In this document: positions 9,023 through 18,987 of the stretch, piece by piece | How the letters are laid out: each line of letters opens with the position of its first letter | How positions within the stretch are numbered: the first letter of the stretch is position 1 | From: a bacterium | GTDB taxonomy: Bacteria; Electryoneota; RPQS01 | NCBI GenBank assembly: GCA_036504735.1 | Contig: DASXUQ010000001.1 | Location: 1-64,000, forward strand | Reading direction: 5' to 3' | Length of the DNA: 64,000 nt | The notes under the pieces: generated by a model | The model's database searches: none | What the model was told of the DNA's origin: nothing | The model's input: only the letters and a program-made list of their open reading frames with translations | Position numbers and translations under genes: made by a program

Positions 9023-9225
9023 CTACTGCATGAATGTGGTATGGGATCTGTCGGCTTGTGACGGGAGGGTCGTGTGGAGTGGAGCGGCCCGAATTGGAAT
9101 GTGCTTTGCATCTTCGAAGCTCCAACTTAGCGGCCCAAATCAGGCCGATCATGTTGCCACTTTGCAGCAGCGGGAGCCCTCAATTCGCAACGGTCGGCGA
9201 GTGACGAACGAACTTGGAGTATTGA

Positions 9226-10344
9226 ATGAAATCCTCGATTGTAATCTTCCGCATTATCCTGTGCGCGGGAGTATTTGCGGCGGCCACCGCCGGCGCGACC
9301 GGGTTTGATCTCAAACCCTACGGCTACGTCAAAGCCGAGATGACCTATGCATCCCATGGTGTGCTCTCCACCGGAAAGCCGGGTCTGTCCGCGCCGCAAC
9401 TGGCGGACACTCTGAAAGGGCACAGTTTCGGAGTGTCGGTTCAGTCCACCCGTCTCGGCATGAAAGGCTGGATGACGGCGGACAACGGCATGGAAGTCGG
9501 GGGTAAGGTGGAAGGAGACTTTTCCACCAGCACCGGCAATGACGCCAGCGCCAAGCCACGTTTGCGTCTGGCCTATGCCTGGATCGCCACCCATCTGGCG
9601 GAAATCCGCGTGGGGCAGCAGTGGGATCTGTTCTCCTCCCAGAATCCGACCATGAGCACCGGAGCTTCCGGTCTGTGGTATGCCGGAAACCTCGGCACGC
9701 GCCGCGGCCAGTTCCAGTGCAACATCTTTATCCCGGAAAACTATACCGCGCCGATTCTGTCGGTAGCTCTCTGTGAAGGCGCCAAGGAGACCGACGGCCT
9801 CGGAGCGGACAATTTTTCCAGTTTCCCCATGGTCCAGGCCCGCGGCTCCATCGAAGTCAGCAAAAAGTACCTGGTGGGTCTGTCCCTGGTGCACGCCAAT
9901 TTCGATCCGGACCCATCCAAGAACAATGACGAGTATACGACGCTGGGATACGGCGTAGATTATGATTTGCGCTTCCACAAGCTGTTTTCCATCCGCGGTG
10001 AAGTCAACATGGGAAAGAACCTGGCCAACGGTAACTTCTCGACCATCGCCGGAGCGGGCAAGCATGGCGACACGCGCGAAAACAGCTGCTTCTGGGCCAA
10101 TATCGTGTCCAAGCCGCTCAAGCACTTAAATGTCTCGCTGGGCGGTGGTATGGACCAGAACAAAAGCGATCACATCGCTGCCGCGGCTGCGACGAAGAAT
10201 ACCATTATGTACGGCGAATTCATCTTCCCCTTGATGAATGGTCTGTCTGTGGAAACCGAAGTAGGCTCGATCCACACCTTGTACAAGGAGCGGGCTTCGC
10301 AGTCGGCAATGTTTACAAATCTGGCGGGTAAATTGGAGTTCTAA
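9226..10344 (+). CDS. Outer-membrane porin, DcaP-like
   Basis: 372 residues; the ATG at 9226 follows TTGGAG. Signal peptide about residues 1-25 (ending TAGATG). The mature start FDLKPYGYVKAEMTY, then RLGMKGW, KVEGDF, RLRLAYAW and VGQQWDLF, match the strand-rich organisation of DcaP-like trimeric porins, and the chain ends in a final strand KLEF with terminal Phe, the usual beta-barrel assembly signal. Role: diffusion pore in the outer membrane, substrate unknown. It is followed after 63 bases by a periplasmic carbonic anhydrase on the same strand, so co-transcription and a link to CO2/bicarbonate or anion handling are possible but inferred. Confidence 0.75.
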   Translation: MKSSIVIFRIILCAGVFAAATAGATGFDLKPYGYVKAEMTYASHGVLSTGKPGLSAPQLADTLKGHSFGVSVQSTRLGMKGWMTADNGMEVGGKVEGDFSTSTGNDASAKPRLRLAYAWIATHLAEIRVGQQWDLFSSQNPTMSTGASGLWYAGNLGTRRGQFQCNIFIPENYTAPILSVALCEGAKETDGLGADNFSSFPMVQARGSIEVSKKYLVGLSLVHANFDPDPSKNNDEYTTLGYGVDYDLRFHKLFSIRGEVNMGKNLANGNFSTIAGAGKHGDTRENSCFWANIVSKPLKHLNVSLGGGMDQNKSDHIAAAAATKNTIMYGEFIFPLMNGLSVETEVGSIHTLYKERASQSAMFTNLAGKLEF

Positions 10345-10407
10345 GCGAGGCCTTGGGCAGCGCATAGTTCCGGCAACAGTTTTTCGGTTCGATAGAAAGG
10401 ATTTCTC

Positions 10408-11280
10408 ATGAAACTTCGTATATTCGCATCCACCCTTTTGCTGATTCCGCTGGCCCTGCAGGCGAGCGACACTCCGCCGGCCACGGTGAGCCGTGACGAG
10501 GCTCTGACACGTTTGATGGACGGCAATGCCCGCTCGGTGAGCGCGGCACCTGCGGCCTGGAATGCCGGCGCGGAACGGCGCACGGTGCTGGCCGCCGCGC
10601 AGTATCCCTATGCCTGCATCGTGACCTGTTCCGACTCCCGCGTGGTTCCGGAGATCATCTTCGATGAGTCTCTGGGATCGCTGTTTGTGGTGCGCACACT
10701 GGGCAATGTGCCCTCCGCCGACGTGGTGGCATCGGTAGAATATGCGGTGGCGCATTTGCACGTCCCGGTGGTGGTTGTACTGGGACACACGGATTGCGAC
10801 GCGCCGGCAGGGCGCAAGAGCAGCAGCAAGGGCGCCGCGATGACGGCCGCCTTCCATGGCGCTGCCGCCGCCGGCGAAGCCCCGAGCGCGGTACCGGCGG
10901 AGCAGACGTCGGGCATCACGGCGCGTTTGACGGCCATGTCCCTGCTGTGCGAGAGTGCCGCCATTTCGGCAGCGGTATCCGGTCATCAGACGACCCTGAT
11001 TTCGGGGATGTATGATGTCGGCACCGGCAAAGCCAGCTTTGAAACCGAGATGGGATCTGTCGCGATGCCTGCGCCCAAGGCCACTGCCCCGGCCACAGCA
11101 GCGGTAGCGACGGCTCCTGCGGTGGCAGCCCCGGCGGTAGCACCGGCCAAGGTGGAAGTTGCGGTGTCCAAACCTGCAGCGCCTGCTGAAGCCAAAGCAG
11201 CTCCCGAAGCAAAGGAAGCTAAGGCCAGCGCGCCTAAGGCGGCAGAACCTTCGGCAAGTTTTGCCCGACGCAGCCGCTGA
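10408..11280 (+). CDS. Exported beta-class carbonic anhydrase with Ala/Pro/Lys-rich tail
   Basis: 290 residues. Signal peptide about 1-19 (ending ALQAS) places it in the periplasm. The zinc site of beta-carbonic anhydrases is complete: Cys74 in CSDSR, the Asp76-Arg78 dyad, His127 and Cys130 in GHTDC; the Gly that normally follows the last Cys is Asp here. PEIIFDESLGSLFVVRTLGN and SVEYAVAHLHVPVVVVLG are also typical, and the domain closes with ISGMYDVGTGKASF. After about residue 218 a low-complexity Ala/Pro/Lys tail of some 70 residues follows, possibly binding the envelope. Expected reaction: reversible hydration of CO2. Probably in one operon with the upstream porin. Confidence 0.85.
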   Translation: MKLRIFASTLLLIPLALQASDTPPATVSRDEALTRLMDGNARSVSAAPAAWNAGAERRTVLAAAQYPYACIVTCSDSRVVPEIIFDESLGSLFVVRTLGNVPSADVVASVEYAVAHLHVPVVVVLGHTDCDAPAGRKSSSKGAAMTAAFHGAAAAGEAPSAVPAEQTSGITARLTAMSLLCESAAISAAVSGHQTTLISGMYDVGTGKASFETEMGSVAMPAPKATAPATAAVATAPAVAAPAVAPAKVEVAVSKPAAPAEAKAAPEAKEAKASAPKAAEPSASFARRSR

Positions 11281-11307
11281 CGGCATCTGCCCCAAGACTG
11301 GTAATGA

Positions 11308-11340
11308 AACAGGCTCCCGAGTGATCGGGAGCCTGTTCTG
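11308..11340 (+). terminator. Rho-independent terminator
   Basis: A perfect 12-bp stem (11308-11319 with 11326-11337) with a six-base loop and trailing TTCTGT, 27 bases after the carbonic anhydrase stop. Confidence 0.75.
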
Positions 11341-11364
11341 TATGCAAGGGGGTCTGACGTTCGG

Positions 11365-11649
11365 TCAGCCGGGATAGTTGTTGGCGGACTCGAGGATGGT
11401 CATGGTGGGCGGGCCCATGACTCCGGCGGCTTTCATCGTCTCGGCAAGGTCGGGAGACTCGCCGAACTTCTTGAAGGAGTCGGCATCTTTCCAATCGAAG
11501 AGGATGAAGACATTGTTCGGGTCATCGCTGTTACGAAAAACTTCGGCTTTCAGGCAGCCGGCAGGCACGCGCTTTTCGGCATGCTTTTCAAAATGCGGCA
11601 GCCACGTGTTGTAATCGGCCACTTTGTGATTCACCAATGCCTTGACCAT
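11365..11649 (-). CDS. ABM-like dimeric alpha-beta-barrel protein
   Basis: 94 residues, ATG at 11649 preceded by AGGA. HKVADYNTWLPHFEKH, VFRNSDDPNNVFILFDW and ESPDLAETMKAAGVMGPP match small proteins of the antibiotic-biosynthesis-monooxygenase-like fold, often annotated as cyclase. No substrate can be assigned; such proteins act as cytoplasmic dimers. It stands alone, converging on the terminator of the carbonic anhydrase gene. Confidence 0.7.
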   Translation of the reverse strand: MVKALVNHKVADYNTWLPHFEKHAEKRVPAGCLKAEVFRNSDDPNNVFILFDWKDADSFKKFGESPDLAETMKAAGVMGPPTMTILESANNYPG

Positions 11650-11879
11650 ACGTCCTCGCTTTCATGACTAAACCTGCCACCGCGGATTAATAGATGATAA
11701 TCTACGGAACGGCACGGGGATTGTCAAAGGTCCGGCGATGAATTCCTACAGAGACAAAGAGCGGGAGTGCCATAGCGGGATGCACATAGGGCGAGTGGCA
11801 GCGGGTGCGAAGAGGCGGAGGGCGCAGGCATTCCCTACAAAAAAGCCCTACCGCATGGGGTGCCGTCAAAAAAGAAGCG

Positions 11880-11926
11880 GGCGGGTCTTAGACCCGCCCC
11901 TACGACGGACACGGCGAGCCGTGTCC
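11880..11926. repeat. Two adjacent palindromes each followed by CCCTAC (B2, B3)
   Basis: GGCGGGTC/GACCCGCC (11880-11898) is followed by CCTAC, and GGACACGGC/GCCGTGTCC (11907-11926) is followed by CTAC. They sit in the 311-base gap 11650-11960 downstream of typA, in which I see no gene; either could also stop the typA transcript. Confidence 0.6.
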
Positions 11927-11960
11927 CTACCCGTTTATGCGTCCGCAGGCAGGGCGTAAC

Positions 11961-13802
11961 CTACGCGTTGCCCTCGATGCGGCCGGTTTTTTCTTTTTCG
12001 GCGCGTTTGCGCTCTTCGGCGCTGAGGTAGATTTTACGCAGGCGAAGTGACTGCGGAGTGACTTCCACCAGTTCGTCCTCATTGATGAAGGCGATGGCTT
12101 CTTCAAGGGACAGCACACGCGGCGGGGCGATCTGCAGCGCATCATCGGAGCCGCTGGCGCGCATGTTGGTGAGCTTCTTCTCGCGCACGATGTTCACGGC
12201 CAGATCGGAATCCCGGGAGTTCTCACCGACGATCATGCCTTCATAGACCTGCGTGCCAGGGCCGACGAACAGTTCACCGCGATCCTGCAAATTGTTCAGC
12301 GCGTAGCCGGTCACGCGGCCTTCACGGTCGGCGACAATCACGCCGGTGGGGCGGTGGCTGACTTCACCTTCGAGGGGACGGTAGCCGGCAAACATGCTGT
12401 GCATGATGATGGTGCCACGGGTGGTGGTCATGAGGATGGGCCGCACCCCGATCAGGCCGCGCATGGGAATTTCGTAGTTCATGCGCACCCAGCCGGTGGA
12501 ATGGTTGGTCATGCGGGTCATGATGCCGCGCCGCATGCCGAGGGTGCCGGTGATGACACCGACAAATTCTTCCGGGCAGTCCACCAGCACATTTTCATAG
12601 GGCTCCATCAGGCGGCCATTGTCGCGCTTGAAGAGCACGCGCGGCTTGCCGACGAGCATTTCGAAGCCTTCACGGCGCATCATCTCAATCAAGATCGCCA
12701 TCTGCAATTCGCCGCGCCCATAGACCTTATAGGCGTCGGTGGTCTCGGACTCTTCGACGCGGATCGCGGGATTGGCACGCAACTCCTTGAACAGACGGTC
12801 GCGGATCTGGCGGGTGGTGACGTACTTTCCTTCGCGCCCGGCAAAGGGAGAGGTGTTCACCGAGAAGAGCATCTCCAGCGTCGGCTCGTCGATTTTGAGC
12901 GGCGGCAGAGGCCGGGGATCTTCGGCGGAGGTGACGGTGTCGCCGATGAAGATGCCTTCAATGCCCGCCAGCGCAATGATGTCTCCGGCGGAGGCCTCTT
13001 CGATGGGCGTGCGCGCCAGGCCTTCGAAGCCGTAAAGCTGAGTGATCTTGGTGGGAATATGCTCTTCTTCCGACTTAACCAATACCACCTGGTCGCCGAC
13101 GTGAATCTTGCCGTGCATGATTCTGCCAATGCCGATCCGGCCCACGTAGTCATTGTAATCGAGGGTGACGATTTGAAGCTGAAGGGCATGTTCGGGATCG
13201 AAGGATGGCGGCGGCACTTCCTTGAAGATCAGTTCGAACAGCGGCTCGAGGTTCACGCCGGGGACGCTCAGATCCATGGTGGCGGTGCCTTCGCGGGCGT
13301 TGGTATAGATCACCGGGAAATGGCACTGCTCTTCGGAGGCATCAAGGTCGAGGAACAGCTCGAGGACTTCGTCGAGGACCTCATCGATCCGGGCATCGGG
13401 GCGGTCAATCTTGTTGATCACCACGATGGGGGATAGTCCCGCTTCGAGGGCGTTGGAGAGCACATAGCGGGTCTGAGGCAGCGGGCCTTCGGAGGCATCT
13501 ACTAAGAGCAGGCAGCCATCCACCATTTTCAGGACACGCTGGACCTGTCCGCCGAAATCGGCGTGACCCGGCGTGTCTACGATATTCACCAATTTCCCAC
13601 GCCAATGTACGGCGGTATTCTTAGATAGAATGGTAATACCTTTTTCGCGCTCCAGATCGAGCCGGTCGAGGATCCGTTCCTGCACCTGCTGATTGGCGCG
13701 GAACACACCCGCCTGATGGAGCATACCATCCACGAGCGTAGTCTTGCCGTGGTCGACGTGGGCGATAATCGCGATATTGCGGAGGTCGTTTCTCTCTTGC
13801 AC
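11961..13802 (-). CDS. typA: Ribosome-associated GTPase TypA/BipA
   Basis: 613 residues, the usual family length. G1 AHVDHGKTT (14-22), G3 DTPGH (76-80) and G4 NKID (130-133) are intact; EF-G-like domains and the TypA C-terminal region (RGLIGVRPILMTTTRGTIIM, TNMRASGSDDA) follow. Translation GTPase that binds the 70S ribosome and helps 50S assembly or stress adaptation. Single-gene unit; flanked on both sides by palindrome-rich gaps. Confidence 0.97.
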   Translation of the reverse strand: MQERNDLRNIAIIAHVDHGKTTLVDGMLHQAGVFRANQQVQERILDRLDLEREKGITILSKNTAVHWRGKLVNIVDTPGHADFGGQVQRVLKMVDGCLLLVDASEGPLPQTRYVLSNALEAGLSPIVVINKIDRPDARIDEVLDEVLELFLDLDASEEQCHFPVIYTNAREGTATMDLSVPGVNLEPLFELIFKEVPPPSFDPEHALQLQIVTLDYNDYVGRIGIGRIMHGKIHVGDQVVLVKSEEEHIPTKITQLYGFEGLARTPIEEASAGDIIALAGIEGIFIGDTVTSAEDPRPLPPLKIDEPTLEMLFSVNTSPFAGREGKYVTTRQIRDRLFKELRANPAIRVEESETTDAYKVYGRGELQMAILIEMMRREGFEMLVGKPRVLFKRDNGRLMEPYENVLVDCPEEFVGVITGTLGMRRGIMTRMTNHSTGWVRMNYEIPMRGLIGVRPILMTTTRGTIIMHSMFAGYRPLEGEVSHRPTGVIVADREGRVTGYALNNLQDRGELFVGPGTQVYEGMIVGENSRDSDLAVNIVREKKLTNMRASGSDDALQIAPPRVLSLEEAIAFINEDELVEVTPQSLRLRKIYLSAEERKRAEKEKTGRIEGNA

Positions 13803-13940
13803 AGACGTTCATTCCTGTTTTTAGCTGACCTTTAATATACGGAGAGTTTTTGTGATCTGCCAAGGGGGCGAGGGAACGGGTACGGTAGGCCGATAAGACG
13901 GGCACGCCATGGCCCTTCGGCCACCCCCCTGATTAGAGAC

Positions 13941-13960
13941 GGGCACGACATGTCGTGCCC
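13941..13960. repeat. Perfect 20-bp palindrome followed by CTAC (B4)
   Basis: GGGCACGACA and its exact reverse complement form a spacer-free palindrome, then CTAC. Same trailing motif as the palindromes at 9001, 11880 and 11907. Confidence 0.7.
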
Positions 13961-14020
13961 CTACGGCAGAGGCCGATCCTCGTTTGATGGTGCCCCAGAC
14001 CTCTACCCTTGCCATTGTCG

Positions 14021-14054
14021 TGTAGGGGAGGGTTAAGGTATGCCGCAACCCTCC
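14021..14054 (+). repeat. CCCCTAC-bounded element, short copy
   Basis: TGTAGGGGAGGGTTAAGG, a few bases, then GCAACCCTCCC: the same two ends as the 61-65-base copies but only 34 bases long, apparently missing the centre. Confidence 0.65.
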
Positions 14055-14079
14055 CGTGTTAGCGATTGCAGGATGTGGC

Positions 14080-14144
14080 GCGGGCGGGTTGCGCGTGGTG
14101 CATCCTCTGAGGTGTGGCATTCTTCTGCTTAACCCGCCCCTACA
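14080..14144 (-). repeat. CCCCTAC-bounded element, full copy
   Basis: Begins GCGGGCGGGTTGCGCG and ends GCTTAACCCGCCCCTACAC; GGCGGGTT can pair with AACCCGCC. Its ends match the copy at 56876-56940 in inverse orientation, while the middle differs. Confidence 0.75.
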
Positions 14145-14338
14145 CGGGAATGGGTTCGTGAGCGGGCAGACCCCCATCCCCCCGGCCCGCTTTCCTCATG
14201 AAATAGGGAAAGGGGGAGAAGAGAGGGAGTGCGCAGTCTCCACGGAGAATCCTTACGACGCCGAGCAGGCGATACAGGTGCAGGGGTTACCCCTGCGTTG
14301 CAAGTGTGAAAAGAAATTGTTAAACTTATTTGAAACAC

Positions 14339-15583
14339 ATGAATGTCATTAACCACACCTACTCTCTGCCGCATGTGCAGCAGATCTCTTGCCCTCCGGT
14401 CTGGCGGGCTTGGGATGGGCTGGCGGCGGCGTATGCACCGGCTTTTTTATGGCGGGAGCGGGCCGGGCAAGAGGTGGTGCTGGCCTTAGGTGCGGCGGGG
14501 GTCTACTCCAGTTTGACTGAATGCCGGAAGGCTCTGGCTTCGGATCACGGCGCGCCGCTGGCTTTCGGGATGGTGGCCTTCGATCCGCGCTCGATCCTGC
14601 TTGCGCCGTGGGAAGGGTTTCAGAGCAGCCTGTTTGTGGTGCCGAAGGTGCTGGTGCGATGGAAAGACGGGATTGCCAGTATCTGGGGCCAGGAGAAGGC
14701 GCTGGCGGATGTGGTGGATGCTTTGCAGAATCCGCCGCCGCCGAGACGGCTGTTGGATGTGGATGGGGGACGCGCCTTTTCGGAAGCGGAATGGACGAAG
14801 GCCGTGCGGGCCATGCAGGCGCATATTGCCGCGGGGGCTATTACCAAGGCGGTGCTGGCGCGGGATTCGATTCGTGAAAGTGCCGCGCCGGTTCAGGCGG
14901 GGTATGTGCTGGAGCGGCTTGCGAGTTCCACACCGGATTGTTACCTTTTTGCGCACGGTATGAACGGCGCCACATTTTTGGGCGCATCCCCGGAACGGTT
15001 ATTCCGGCTGGATCGTTCTATGGTGGAAACCGAGAGCCTGGCGGGAACGCGTCCGCGCGGGAAAACCGCCCGCGAGGATGAGCGGCTGGCGCAGGAGCTG
15101 CTGCATTCGGCTAAAGAGAACATCGAGCAGAATATCGTCACGCAGTTCTTGCAGCAGGGCCTCGCGGAATTGTGCGTGGCAGTGAGTGACGATCTGGAAC
15201 CGCACGTGCGCAAGCTGGCGGGGCTCCAACATCTGCACACGCGCATCCACGGACAGTTGAAAGACAATGTGACGCCGGACGACGTGCTGCACGCGCTGCA
15301 TCCGACGCCAGCGGTGTGTGGGATGCCGAAGGAGCAGGCGCGGGAGATTATCGCCGAACTGGAGCCTGTGCCGCGCGGGCTGTATGCCGGGGCGATTGGC
15401 TGGATGGATGCGGAGCGCGCGGAGCTTGCCGTGGCGATTCGCTCGGCGTTGTTGAAGGATCGCGTCGCCCGCGTGTTTGCCGGCGCGGGAATTATCGCCG
15501 CGTCGGATGCCAAAGCCGAGTGGCGGGAAACCGCGCTGAAAATGAAACCGATGCTGTCTGCCTTGAACTGCGAGGAGCTGTGA
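14339..15583 (+). CDS. menF: Isochorismate synthase MenF
   Basis: 414 residues from the ATG at 14339 (a TTG at 14330 is possible; neither has a clear Shine-Dalgarno). Chorismate-binding-enzyme motifs are all in the C-terminal half: LAGTRPRGKTAREDERLAQE, HSAKENIEQN, HLHTRIHGQL, HPTPAVCGMP, LYAGAIGW and the final GAGI with KAEWRETALKMKPML. It converts chorismate to isochorismate, the first committed step to menaquinone. First gene of the men operon; its stop overlaps the menD start. Family sister enzymes (EntC, DhbC, salicylate synthase) are excluded mainly by context. Confidence 0.93.
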   Translation: MNVINHTYSLPHVQQISCPPVWRAWDGLAAAYAPAFLWRERAGQEVVLALGAAGVYSSLTECRKALASDHGAPLAFGMVAFDPRSILLAPWEGFQSSLFVVPKVLVRWKDGIASIWGQEKALADVVDALQNPPPPRRLLDVDGGRAFSEAEWTKAVRAMQAHIAAGAITKAVLARDSIRESAAPVQAGYVLERLASSTPDCYLFAHGMNGATFLGASPERLFRLDRSMVETESLAGTRPRGKTAREDERLAQELLHSAKENIEQNIVTQFLQQGLAELCVAVSDDLEPHVRKLAGLQHLHTRIHGQLKDNVTPDDVLHALHPTPAVCGMPKEQAREIIAELEPVPRGLYAGAIGWMDAERAELAVAIRSALLKDRVARVFAGAGIIAASDAKAEWRETALKMKPMLSALNCEEL

Positions 15584-17316
15584 ATCTTCCGAACGTAAAT
15601 TATCTGCATGCGACGGTTCTTCTGAAGCAATGGATGGCCTGCGGCGCGCGCCGCGTTGTAATTTCTCCCGGCTCCCGCTCTACCCCACTGGCCCTTGCCG
15701 CCGCTGAGCTTCCTGAACTTGAAACCTATGTACTGACCGACGAGCGGTCGGCGGCATTTTTTGCGCTGGGCCTCTCCAAAAGCGACGGTGTGCCGGCGAT
15801 TCTGATTTGCACATCGGGCACCGCCGCGGCCAACTATTTTCCCGCAGTGATTGAAGCCGCGCAGTCCGCCGTGCCCTTGATTGTGCTGACCGCCGACCGG
15901 CCGCTGACGCTGCGAGGCAGCGGCGCGCCGCAGACGATGGATCAGTCCCATTTGTATGGGGGTTATGCGCGGTTCTTTGCCGATCTTCCCGAAGCCAGAT
16001 TAGACCTTGACCATTGCCGCGCGGTGCGGTCGATTGCCGCGGATGCGTTTTCCCATGCGGTGACGGTTCCGCGCGGTCCGGTACATCTGAATGTTCCATT
16101 GGATGAACCGCTGGCGCCGGTGCTGCGGGATGAGCGGGTGTGCCACGCGTTATGGACGGAGTTGCAGGCGGAAGGCCAGATTCGTATTTCTTCCCGTGTG
16201 CCGCGCGTGGTCTCTGCGGAGACCCTTCGGCGGCTGTCGATTGTGCTGGGGGACTCGCTGTGCGGATTGATTGTGGCGGGGGTGGACGCGGCGCGGAGCA
16301 GCGAAGAGGCGGAAGCGCTGTATCTGTTGAGCCGGCAGCTCGGCTGGCCGGTGTTCGCCGACGTGCTGTCCGGCTTGCAGGGATACGGCTATCCGGTTTT
16401 CCCACACTATGATATTTTTCTGCGCGATGAGGAATTGGCAGGGCTGGCGCCGGATGTGGTGCTGATGTTCGGCGGGTTTCCCACATCGAAGGCGCTGAAC
16501 GTCTATCTGGACCGCCACCGGGCGGCCAATACGATTCAGGTGGACTCGCGCGGACTTCCCGCCGATCCCACATTCCGCGCCAATGAGCGGATTGAGGCGG
16601 ATGTGGCGCCGCTCTGTCACAGTCTGGCACGGGCCAGCAAGTCCTCGCGGGACTCGCTGATTCTCGAACCCTTCCGTCAGGCGGCCTTTTTTATCGGCAC
16701 GGCGCTGGAGAAGGATGCCGCCCAAGCGGAGTGCGAAGCTTTGTATGTGCTGGAAGCGGCGCGCGCCATGCCGGAGCAGGCGGCGATTGTGCTGGCCAGC
16801 AGCATGCCTGTGCGCTATGCCGATGCCCTGCTCGGCGGGAAGGCGTTTCACGTGTACGGACTGCGCGGGGTAAACGGGATCGACGGCACCATTTCCCATG
16901 CGGCGGGAATTGCGGCGGCGTCGGGGAAACCCACGCTGCTGGTCACGGGAGATCTGGCCTTCATCCACGATATGAATGGATTAATCGCGGCCGTGCGCCA
17001 CGCGCCGAGCCTTTCGATTGTGCTGCTGAACAACAACGGCGGCGGAATTTTCCATTTCCTGCCCGTACACAAGCATGAAAACACCGCGCAGTTCGAGAAG
17101 CTGCACGGCACACCGCATGGCCTCGATCTGTCTGCCGCGGGCAGACTCTTCGGGCTGGAGTGGCAAACGGCTGCCGGACCGCAACAGGCGGGAGACCTGC
17201 TTTCACAGAAACATTCCGGGGTACGCGTCATTGAAGTCAGGACGTCGCGCGAGGCAAATCATCGCGCTTTTTCGGAACTGGTCTCACGGCTGGGAAAGGA
17301 GGCTATCCGCTTATGA
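15580..17316 (+). CDS. menD: SEPHCHC synthase MenD
   Basis: 578 residues. The GTG at 15580 overlaps the menF stop as GTGA, with GAGGAG just upstream, and gives the conserved start NxxYLHATVLLKQWMACG. RRVVISPGSRSTPL, TSGTAAANYFPAVIEA and LTADRP are hallmark N-terminal sequences; the thiamine-diphosphate region (GVNGIDGTISHAAG, GDLAFIHDMNGL, NNNGGGIF) is intact. It joins isochorismate and 2-oxoglutarate, releasing CO2, to form SEPHCHC in the cytoplasm. Coupled to menH by an ATGA overlap at its end. Confidence 0.96.
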   Translation: MNLPNVNYLHATVLLKQWMACGARRVVISPGSRSTPLALAAAELPELETYVLTDERSAAFFALGLSKSDGVPAILICTSGTAAANYFPAVIEAAQSAVPLIVLTADRPLTLRGSGAPQTMDQSHLYGGYARFFADLPEARLDLDHCRAVRSIAADAFSHAVTVPRGPVHLNVPLDEPLAPVLRDERVCHALWTELQAEGQIRISSRVPRVVSAETLRRLSIVLGDSLCGLIVAGVDAARSSEEAEALYLLSRQLGWPVFADVLSGLQGYGYPVFPHYDIFLRDEELAGLAPDVVLMFGGFPTSKALNVYLDRHRAANTIQVDSRGLPADPTFRANERIEADVAPLCHSLARASKSSRDSLILEPFRQAAFFIGTALEKDAAQAECEALYVLEAARAMPEQAAIVLASSMPVRYADALLGGKAFHVYGLRGVNGIDGTISHAAGIAAASGKPTLLVTGDLAFIHDMNGLIAAVRHAPSLSIVLLNNNGGGIFHFLPVHKHENTAQFEKLHGTPHGLDLSAAGRLFGLEWQTAAGPQQAGDLLSQKHSGVRVIEVRTSREANHRAFSELVSRLGKEAIRL

Positions 17317-18146
17317 CCGATGTAGCTGCCAGCAGTATTGACTGGCACGTGGCCTGGCAGGGAGATCCGCAATTGCCGGTGCTCGCGCTGGCGCACGGGT
17401 TTGCCGGATCGCTGCACGCCTGGGAGCATCTGATTGTCGATCTTGAGCAGCATTTCCATCTGATGCTGATTGACCTGCCCGGGCACGGCAAGACACCGCT
17501 GCCGCCCGAACCGGAGATGAATCTGGTGCGCCTTGGCACGGCGCTGGGGCAGTTGATTTCCACCGCCGCCGAAGAACCGGTCAGCCTGTGCGGGTACAGC
17601 ATGGGCGGGCGGATTGCACTGCACACCGCGCTGTATGCGCCCGAGATGGTGAAATCGCTGGCACTGATCGGCGCGTCACCGGGAATTGCGGACGCAGTCG
17701 AACGCGAGGAGCGGCGCAAGGCGGACCGTGAATTGGCCGCCATGATTCGCACCAGAGGGATCGAATGGTTTGCGGACTTCTGGGGCAACCTGCCGCTGTT
17801 CGCGTCGCAGAAATCGCTCGCGCCGTCGGTGCAGGAAAACCTGCACCGGTCACGGCTGCATAACGATCCGGAAGGCTTGGCCATTGCGCTGGAGCATTTC
17901 GGCGTAGGCACGCAGGAGGATCTGCATCCCAAGCTGAGTCAACTAAAATGCCCCGTGCTGCTGATTGCCGGGGCGCTGGACAAAAAATACTGCCGTTCCA
18001 ATGCGGTCTTCGAACAGTCGACGCAAGGCGGTGTTCATCTCAAGCGGGCAGAGATTCACGGCGTCGGCCATGCGGCGCACGTCGAAGCGCCGGATCTGGT
18101 GGCGCAGGAACTCATCGAATTTTTTGAAGTCGGCATCATCTCCTAA
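17313..18146 (+). CDS. menH: SHCHC synthase MenH (alpha/beta hydrolase)
   Basis: 277 residues, ATG overlapping the menD stop (ATGA), AAGGAGG ten bases upstream. Alpha/beta-hydrolase triad: Ser in GYSMGGR (nucleophile elbow), Asp in GALDKKY and His in [23 protein letters not shown] carries the oxyanion-hole HG. It removes pyruvate from SEPHCHC to give SHCHC. Position between menD and menB supports menH over a generic hydrolase. Confidence 0.92.
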   Translation: MTDVAASSIDWHVAWQGDPQLPVLALAHGFAGSLHAWEHLIVDLEQHFHLMLIDLPGHGKTPLPPEPEMNLVRLGTALGQLISTAAEEPVSLCGYSMGGRIALHTALYAPEMVKSLALIGASPGIADAVEREERRKADRELAAMIRTRGIEWFADFWGNLPLFASQKSLAPSVQENLHRSRLHNDPEGLAIALEHFGVGTQEDLHPKLSQLKCPVLLIAGALDKKYCRSNAVFEQSTQGGVHLKRAEIHGVGHAAHVEAPDLVAQELIEFFEVGIIS

Positions 18147-18159
18147 CCTTATATCCCCT

Positions 18160-18981
<822 letters not shown>

Positions 18982-18987
18982 TTCCCT

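Larger units (their letters stand above)
13803..14338. other. Repeat-rich intergenic region between typA and menF
   Basis: 536 bases between divergent genes. It holds a perfect 20-base palindrome (13941-13960), a short and a long CCCCTAC-bounded element (14021-14054, 14080-14144) and a GCAGGGG/CCCCTGC palindrome (14280-14296). No coding sequence is supported. Promoters for typA and menF must lie here but could not be assigned. Confidence 0.6.

Noticed and set aside
8453-9308. Several frames of 180-280 codons over the 68-bp repeats
   Set aside because: They run through palindromes and terminators and into the signal peptide of the porin gene in another frame; no family similarity.
12354-13436. 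360-codon open frame on the plus strand
   Set aside because: Fully antisense to typA; composition follows the GC-rich codon positions of typA and no protein family is recognisable.
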